Below, one piece after another: positions 35,201-42,374 of a DNA stretch of 42,374 bases. The notes beneath the pieces were generated by a model. It had not been told where the DNA came from and searched no databases. It worked only from the letters and a program-made list of their open reading frames with translations. Made by a program: the position numbers and the translations under genes. Source of the stretch: Bacteroidales bacterium (GTDB lineage Bacteria > Bacteroidota > Bacteroidia > Bacteroidales > P3); NCBI GenBank assembly GCA_024400495.1, contig JAKSMR010000022.1, positions 1 to 42,374 of the forward strand, read 5' to 3'. Position 1 is the stretch's first letter; each line of letters starts with the position of its first letter.

Positions 35201-38200
35201 CTGGATACGCTGGTGCGGCAGAGCGCTGCCAAGGGTGGCCAGACAATGCTGCGGCATCTGCAGGTGAGCGACCTGATCACCAGCGCAGGCCTGGATGAAA
35301 TGGCGAAGTACGCGCCGGAGCTGATGAAGGTATTCAACGCGCACTACGGACAGGGACGCCCGAAGAATGTACGCGCCTATGTGCCCTACAACGGCGAGAT
35401 CGGTACATTCAAAATGACCCGCGACACGGTGGCCAGGAAGCTGATGACCGCGGACATGGTTGGCAATCCGAAATTCCTGGAGATCAAGACGGACAAGAAC
35501 GGCAACATCCAGTATGAGCAGGACAAGGAAAAGAACTTCATTCTGGATGACAACGGCGAGAAGATCCCGAAGTACAAGATCCACACCAATGCCATCATTA
35601 CGGCGCTGTACGGCAATGACCCGGCCTTCAAGGGCGCGGCGAAGAACATTACGACGGATCGGATGATCACCGACTACATCCGCAAGATCGGCGGCGTGAG
35701 AAACCAGAGTTTCAGCGACTTCATCCCCAGCCAGCTGTTTGACGCGCTGCAGATGATCGCAGACTGCGAAGGACGGGGCTACAGCGGACAGTGCTACACC
35801 AAGAATCAGTACCGCGCCTGGCTGCTGGGTATGTGCGGCTTCAAGACCAACCTGAGCGTGATGTTCCTGATCGACGGGAATGTGAACAGCGCGTATGCCG
35901 GCCTGGATGAGAACGGCGACTACCTGATCGCTGACTATGAGGATGTAGCCAGACGGGACGAAAACTGGCAGAAGAGCGAAGCAAAGCAGGTGCAATCCTT
36001 CCCCATGCGGAAGGCTGTGGAGATCCAGCGCAATCCGCTGTACGGCAAGACCTGCGGCGCCATCGGCGTGGGACACAGCTACAACCACATGGTGAAGATG
36101 ATGAACGACTTCGACTTCCCGTACATCATCGGCTATCACCTGAGCGGCATGCCGGTGGAGGTTGCGGAAAAGACGAACATCGTGAAGAGCGCGGACTACA
36201 CCGGTGTACAGAACATGCTGAAGATGCCTGCTTCTTTTATGGTGGTGAAGAACGCCGGGGACTATGACGCACCCAGCTATGCCACCTGGGGCATGGATAC
36301 GGCCAAGGACGCGAAGCAGAAGTACAGCGGCATGACACCGGCTGAATGGATCGCGAAGGACTACGCCAAGACCGGCGACTATGCGGTGACCATGCGGAAC
36401 CTGCTGGGATTCATGCAGGAGAACAGCCTGACCTTCAGCAAGACGAGCAACGCTGAAGCCGGGCACGGCATGTTTGACCTGTATGAGGACCTGGACCGCA
36501 CCGGCAACCCGAAGGAAACGGCTGATAACCTGATCCGTTATGCGCTGGAGCGCGGGCAGCTGCCGCTGTTCTACGAATTTACGGACAATCCGTATTACTT
36601 CAAGAACCTTTTCGACTTCTCTGTGATGGACCTAAGCCAGATGAACGCGGAGGACTGGGCAACCGGTGCATACGCTGACGGAACAGCCATTGCCCTGGCA
36701 CCGCAGCAGGCCGTGAGCCTGGGCAACCTGATCAGCAGCGTGGGACAGGACACCTTCTTCACGAAAGCTGAAAAGATGCTGGACCAGGAGAACCGTAGCC
36801 GGGAGAAGCTGTTTGGCGAAGGAGGCACCTTCGACCGCACCGTGAAGCGCATTGTGGACAACGGTGAGCTGCGGAAGGACGGGGTGCAGTTTAGCCCTCG
36901 TGAAGAAGTTGAAGCCCGTGATAAGGACTACTTTGACAACATTGAAAAGCATAGCCCGATGGTGGTGACGGTTGTAAATGAGTACAAAGTACCTATCAAA
37001 AACGGCCGTGTAGACACGCCTTCTGTATTGGCTGCTGCAAGAAAAGCAAAGTATGTCCAAAGTATCACGAACCATGGCAGCCCGGTTTATTATGCAGGAT
37101 GTCCAGATATTGCGAGCAATGTTGAGACCGATCGAAATGGTTTGAAACATGGATTTGAAGCAAAGAAAGCTAATGATCCGGTAACACCACAGATGATTGA
37201 CAACGCGAAAGCTGCTGCGAATATCGGCATTCTTCTCAGGAACGCTGTTGAAGTAAACAGAAGCAACAAGTATACGGATACTGACAAGTAGTTAAAATAC
37301 GGCAGTGTTCTTCTGTCAGCCTTTTCAGAAAAAACAAAAAATGACATAGTAACATACTATGTCAGAATGGTTGTATAGAACAGAAAAGACGCCAATCCTG
37401 TTTTGAAGTCGTTCAATGTTGTTGACCGCTTGCATTCGGTGAACGCAAAAAGAAGTGCTAAACCGACCAGGTCAACCGCTAAAAGCGACTTCTCTACGGT
37501 GTCACACTTCACCATTAGTATAAATGATGTGATTAAGGAAGTCAAGAATATTTTTGATGATACTTTTTCATAGAAATTGTATAAAAAGTACGGCATGAGG
37601 AGAACGATTAGCCCGTTTTCTAAATATCTCCAGTATTCGCAGCGCGACCAGGAGTACATGGATGCAGTCAGCACACTTGAACAGGCCTACGAGGAAGCGA
37701 AGACCCAGTATGATGCAGCGTATTCAGAATTCAAAGAAGCACGAGACGCATGGATGGTTGCCAAGAAGGGTGTGTCTGCATTCAGCGAACAGGCCAAGGC
37801 GCTCCGTGAACAGTATCGCGTTGACGAGTTGAATGATGCTATGAAACTGGCAAAGGAGCGCAAGGACGCGGCATACTCCGAGCTGTACGATGCACGGAAA
37901 GTTCAAAAGGAAGCATACACAGAGACTCCTGTTGCAGACAGCAAGACGAACTATGTGGACAAGCGGAGCATTCGTCGTAAGGCCGAAGCGCTGAATGATT
38001 CCTACATGAAGGCTGTACGCAGCGGAAACATAAAGGAAGCTGAACGCATCTACAACGAACTTGCCGAGCACGCGCTGGCAAACTCCGTGGTGCGTGACAA
38101 GGATGGTAAGCTGCTGGTGACCTATCACCACACAGCGAACGAACGATTCAACAAGTTTGATCGAAACAGAGCACGAACTGGTGTTGAGATGGACGGTTTC

Positions 38201-41200
38201 TTCTTTGCACCTGACGCTGAATCCACCAAGGAATTCGGAAACACTGTCATCAAGGCATACCTGAACATTACGAGCCCTATCTATGATCATCGGTTCGCCT
38301 ACGGACGCACTCAGACATCCGGCCGCGACGAGCGTATCCGACTCGCCAATGCAGGCTATGACGGTCTGATCCGAACGGAAAACGGCGAAGCATACGAGTA
38401 CATGACCTTCAACGAGAATCAGATATTCGATGCTTCCCCTGTGACCTACGACGATTCCGGAAACGTGATTCCTCTGAGCGAACGGTTCAACGCTGATAAC
38501 GACGACATCCGTTACAGCGAGCGCGACACACTGCCGACCGCGGAGGACATCATTGAGGAGCACGGTGAGGAGCTGGCGCGGAATGATGCGGAGCGGGACG
38601 CGGTGCGGATGCTGAAAAAGCGTACTCAGGCGCTGGATGTGATCGTCACCAAGATGGAGAGCATCGGCGCTGTTGAGGAAGCGGGCAAAATGGAAGCTGC
38701 TATCCAGAAGAAGAACAATCTGGACCTGCTGCAGAAGAAGGCCCAGGAAGCAGTGGAAGCCATCAACAAGGCAAACGCGAATCCGGCCATGAAGAACCTG
38801 TACAACCGGGTGAATGAATTCATTGCGCAGAACGTGGCAGGCAGAACTCTGGGCAGCATGAACAAAAAGATGAACGCCTTTGAGCAGCTGCTGAGCATGG
38901 ATGACGCTACGCTGAAGCAGCAGCTGAAAGAGCCTTTGGAAGGTCTGGAAACTGCTGTGCAGACGATCAAACCGTCAAGCGGTGAAAGCATCAATGTGAT
39001 CCGTGACCGAATCAAGACCTTCAGCACTGTTATGGGCGGCTATGTTGCCAAGGTTACGGCCCAGGAGAATTACAGGGCAGGCGCGGACGAGATCAGCAAG
39101 GTGCGCAGGAGCATTGACCGCACGGTGAACCGCATCAAAGCCCTGCGTCAGAATGAAACGGACTACAAAAATGTACCGGAACATCTGAAGCCGCTGGCTG
39201 ACCGGCTGATCGCCATGGTCGCGACCCATGATGAAGGAGCCAATAAGCTGGCCTTTGGTACTACGCAGGCTCAGGCCCTGGCTGCAAGCTACAGCGCTCT
39301 TGTGGCAGAACACAAGGAAGCCTTTGATGCGGACATGAACGAGCTGCTGCATCAGCTGCAGCTGCACATGGATGCTCTGAATGAAATCGGCAGCGCACAG
39401 AAAGTGAAGAACCGGACATTCAGGAAGCAGGCAGAACGGCTGGCCCATCTGGAAGCAATCGACAAGGCCATCGGCTATGTGTATGGTCTGATCAGAAGTG
39501 AACAGCAGGCATTCCTGGAAGGGAAGCGTGTTGCCATTGAGACCGTTGCCGAGCCGATCATCAACCAGGTCAGTAAAAAGAAGAGCCACATGAGCTGGCA
39601 CGGCGCCGGATCCAGAGCTATCGACATGGCAGACAAGGGCATCCGCTGGGGCAATATGACGCCGGTATACTTCTTCCGCAATCTGGGTGTGGACGGGCTG
39701 TCGCAGCAGAACGAGGCGCTGTTTAACGCATAGCATGAATTCGGCCTGCAGCTGCAGGAAAGCGCTGACTTTATCCGTCGGCAGAAGGATCAATACCACT
39801 ATGACGCGTGGGATCATGACGCAACCATGGACCTTTTGACTTCTCAGGGTCGGAACGTGAAGCTGACCATTGAGCAGGCGCTGAGCATCTATGCCACCTG
39901 GAAGCGTGAGCATGCGGAAGGCAGCGTGACCAGCCATCTGGAAAACGGCGGCTTCATCCTGGCCGAGGACGGCAGAAAGGGCAAACTGCGGAAAGAGGCT
40001 GACCAGCAGCTGAGCGGCAACAAGATCAGCCAGGCAGACATGGACGCTATCGCAAAATGGCTGACCAGGGAGCAGAAGCAGTACGCGGACGCTCTGGTGC
40101 ATTACATGTCCAGCGATATGGCAGAGCTGGGCAACAAGGCCAGCATGGCGATGTTTGGCATCAAGAAGTACACGGAAAACAACTACTTCCCGATGCAGAC
40201 CAGCAAGGAGACCATGTATCAGCGCAGCGATGCCGGAGCGACCAGCGTCAGCAATGACAACCGGCTGAAGCACAAGAGCTTTACGAAGCGCATTACGAAC
40301 CAGGCCAGGAACGCGCTGCTGATCAGCGACTTCAGCGAAGTGTGTGCCGGACATATCCAGCAGATGATCACCTACAGCAGCTTTGCGGTTCCTGTGGAGA
40401 GCCTGAACCGGGTGCTGAATTACAAGTACAGCACGGATGACGGCAGCGACATGACGGTGCGGGCGCTGATCAAGCAGACCTTTGGCCAGAACGCCAGCGA
40501 CTACCTGAGCCAGTACCTGGCTGACCTGAACGGCGGCGCTGTGCTGGACAAGCGGGGAACGGAGATCAAGAATGTGCTGCTGAGCACCTTTAAGAAGAGC
40601 GCGGTGGCCGGCAGCCTGTCTGTGGCATTCCAGCAGCCGCTGTCCTACCTTAGAGCAGCGTACTGCATCGATCCGAAGTACCTTGCCGGTGCACTGGCCC
40701 GGTCGAAAAAGGGCAGCTATGACGAGATGATGCATTACAGCGGCGTGGCTGTCATCAAGGGCATGGGCAGATTTGACACCAGCATGGGCGCCAGCGCTGT
40801 GGAGTATCTGCAGGAAAAGGACTGGGGCAAGCTGACGGACATCCGCGGAAACGCAGAGAAGTACGGCGGCACGGAAACGGCCAGGCACATGCTGGACCAG
40901 ATCATGACCGGACTGCCGGAGAAAATGGACACCATCACATGGGTGGCAATGTGGGAGGCTGTGAAGGCCGAACAGCATGACGCACACAGGGACATGGACA
41001 CCGGGAGCAAGGAATTCCTGCAGCTGGCTGGCAAGCGGTTCAACGAAGTCATGCGCTTGACGCAGGTGTACGACTCCACCCTGAGCAAGAGCCAGACCAT
41101 GCGGAGCAAAAACTATGTGGCCAAGGCGCTGACCAGCTTCATGGCTGAGCCGACGCTGACGCTGAACCTGCTGTACGACGCAGCTGCAAACCACAGCGGA

Positions 41201-42292
41201 AAGGCGCGGGCCAAGGCGATGGCAATGGCCGGAGCAACCTACGCCCTGAGCGCCATCCTGCAGGCCGTGGTGAAGGGATTCTTCAGCACCGGACGCAATG
41301 ACGATGACAAGCTGACCAGAGCCGAGCAATTCATGCAGAAGTTCATGACGCAGCTGACCGGTGAAATGAACCCGCTGAACCTGATCCCCGGATACGGTGA
41401 CCTTGTCAAGCTGCTGAGCGGAGGAGATGTGACGGACAACGCGTACAGCGCTATTACGACCCTGATCAAATCCGGCGGCACCATTGCGGATGTATTAACA
41501 GGAGATTATAACAAGGGCGCTTACCGTGCGGTGGAGGAAACGGCCGGACAGATCACGCAGATCTTCACCAACCTTCCGATGCGGAACGTGATGCGTGACA
41601 TGCGGGCCATGTACAATTTCGCCACCGGTGCCGGAAACGCGGACCGTGGAACGGAAGGCATCGTAATTGCAGACCAGATCCAGCGCGGCATGGTGAGCGA
41701 GGACACGGCATCCCTGGTGAACAGCCTGCTGCAGATGATGGGTGCCGGCTATGACACCAGGAACGCTGCCTACTACGACCGGGCTGTGGCTGCGCTGAAC
41801 CGCGGAGACACCAAGGCCGCGGAGGGCCAGCTGAGGCTGCAGAGCCTGTACGGCAAGAACGAGAAGCAGATCCAGAGCGGCGTGAATGCCGCGGTGAAGC
41901 GGAGCATTGAAGCCGGACGGATGAAGGAACAGCAGGCGTTGAAGGCCATGGTGACCTATGGAGGCAAAAAGGACGAGACGGATGCCTGGAAGACCTACCA
42001 GGGATACATTGACAAGGACTGGGAGCAGTACGGCGCCATGGACGAGGCCATCAGCAGCGGCGACACGGCGGCCATGAAGACCGCATGGAGCACCCTGCGG
42101 GACAAGGCGGGCGTGAAGAGCACCAGCCTGAGCAGCCATATCACCAACACTTTCAAGCAGCAGTATCTGGAGCTGAAGAAGAGCAATCCGACCGAAGCCC
42201 GGAAGCTGCGGACCAGCATCATCAACGCGCTGATGGCCTGCGGGTACAGCAGTACCAATGCGGCGAAGCACGTTGACGGCTGGAAGGAATAA
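29222..42292 (+). CDS. Giant polyvalent virion protein (4,356 codons) with peptidase, Cys-rich, nuclease-like and ADP-ribosyltransferase-like modules; four in-frame TAG codons
   Basis: The frame runs to TAA only if TAG is read at 37289, 37376, 37571 and 39731 (codons 2690, 2719, 2784, 3504). Modules in order: basic/Gln-rich start; a Gly/Ala-rich, probably membrane-touching region (583-845); three copies of a 31-residue linker repeat (898-1050); a zincin metallopeptidase with HELTH at 1557-1561; a large Cys-rich module (about 1758-2555) with CFGC at 1911-1914; a short AT-rich module (about 2561-2804) resembling BECR-fold nuclease domains of polyvalent proteins; an ADP-ribosyltransferase-like (ART-PolyVal) module with YHHT at 2968-2971 and GFFFAPDAE; a helical rest with an LPD38-like region (about 3793-4140). 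Such proteins are packaged and injected to defend incoming DNA. It occupies the tape-measure position. Confidence 0.88.
31910..32375 (+). repeat. Three-copy ~93-bp repeat within the giant gene
   Basis: The copies (about 31910-32002, 32165-32257 and 32282-32374) encode LNAPQPTVERGDFDAPAGTE followed by AAPSAEQKAL with few changes. They are Pro/Ala-rich and flexible, so they probably act as a hinge between the N-terminal part and the peptidase module. Confidence 0.85.
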
Positions 42293-42308
42293 TTCGCATT
42301 TTATGCCC

Positions 42309-42374
42309 CTCAAAAAAAAACACTTCCCCCAATAAAAAACACACTTCCCCCAATAAAAAACACACTTCCCCCAA
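42309..42374. repeat. Tandem 21-bp repeat at the contig end
   Basis: Same units as at the contig start; the last 48 bases equal the first 48. The first unit here is degenerate (an A9 run and CACTT). No terminator hairpin was found between the giant gene stop and the end. Confidence 0.85.

Noticed and set aside
29717-36466. A 2,249-codon open frame on the minus strand opposite the giant gene
   Set aside because: It mirrors the codon bias of the GC-rich + strand gene (few CTA/TTA/TCA codons), has no ribosome site and no recognisable domain, and is rich in His/Leu/Val/Arg as shadow frames are.
37292-37580. Two or three decayed pseudogenes after a stop at 37289
   Set aside because: The frame is intact apart from three TAGs, has coding character and joins modules of the giant protein, so recoding explains it better than decay.

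Overview
This window is almost certainly a complete, circularly assembled genome of a temperate, probably short-tailed phage. The first 48 bases are repeated exactly as the last 48, so the closed genome is about 42,326 bp. AGGAGG-type ribosome sites, an N4-gp56-type capsid, DUF6275, DUF551 and Lar-like small genes, and a Prp-type protease with its LNLQLF-type target motif all point to a host among the gut Clostridia/Firmicutes. There is no tape-measure gene. In its place stands a giant multidomain polyvalent protein behind short-tail-type structural genes.

The key to the window is that TAG is not a stop codon. Fifteen genes are cut by 29 in-frame TAG codons. In each case the reading continues in the same frame into the rest of a recognisable protein and ends at TAA or TGA. 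The clearest cases are the integrase, the XRE repressor, the endolysin, RusA, TerL, the major capsid protein and the giant protein. No gene called here ends in TAG. This fits genetic code 15 (TAG = Gln); Gln is inferred from family context. I saw no suppressor tRNA in the window.

Layout. 1-5.5 kb: end of the late region, with tail-fibre genes, two Cys-rich small proteins, NlpC/P60 endolysin, two holin-like proteins, a small HTH protein and a papain-like small protein. 5.5-8.1 kb: lysogeny module, with an attP core that is the 3' part of a tRNA-Arg(CCG), direct-repeat arm sites on both sides, a tyrosine integrase, an XRE regulator and a second XRE repressor facing a divergent promoter pair. 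8.2-15.6 kb: early rightward operon with an excisionase-like HTH protein, a DUF6291-like gene carrying an iteron-like repeat plus an AT-rich stretch (candidate origin), RusA resolvase, a possible ThyX-like protein, SSB and many small proteins. 15.7-16.4 kb: a two-gene leftward cassette (acidic protein plus ribbon-helix-helix-like protein) with its own strong promoter and terminator. 16.4-29.2 kb: packaging and head-tail genes, namely TerS, TerL, portal, Prp-like protease, scaffold, capsid, adaptor, nozzle-like protein, tail proteins and an internal virion-like protein. 29.2-42.3 kb: one 4,356-codon gene, 31% of the genome.

Three late transcription units start behind the same element, TACGACTAAC followed by exactly 19 bases and a -10-like TANNNT hexamer. 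This looks like a phage-specific late promoter. The phage-encoded Prp-like protease lies directly before the scaffold and capsid genes, both of which carry the NLQLF cleavage-type motif near their N-terminus. That suggests a self-contained head-maturation step.
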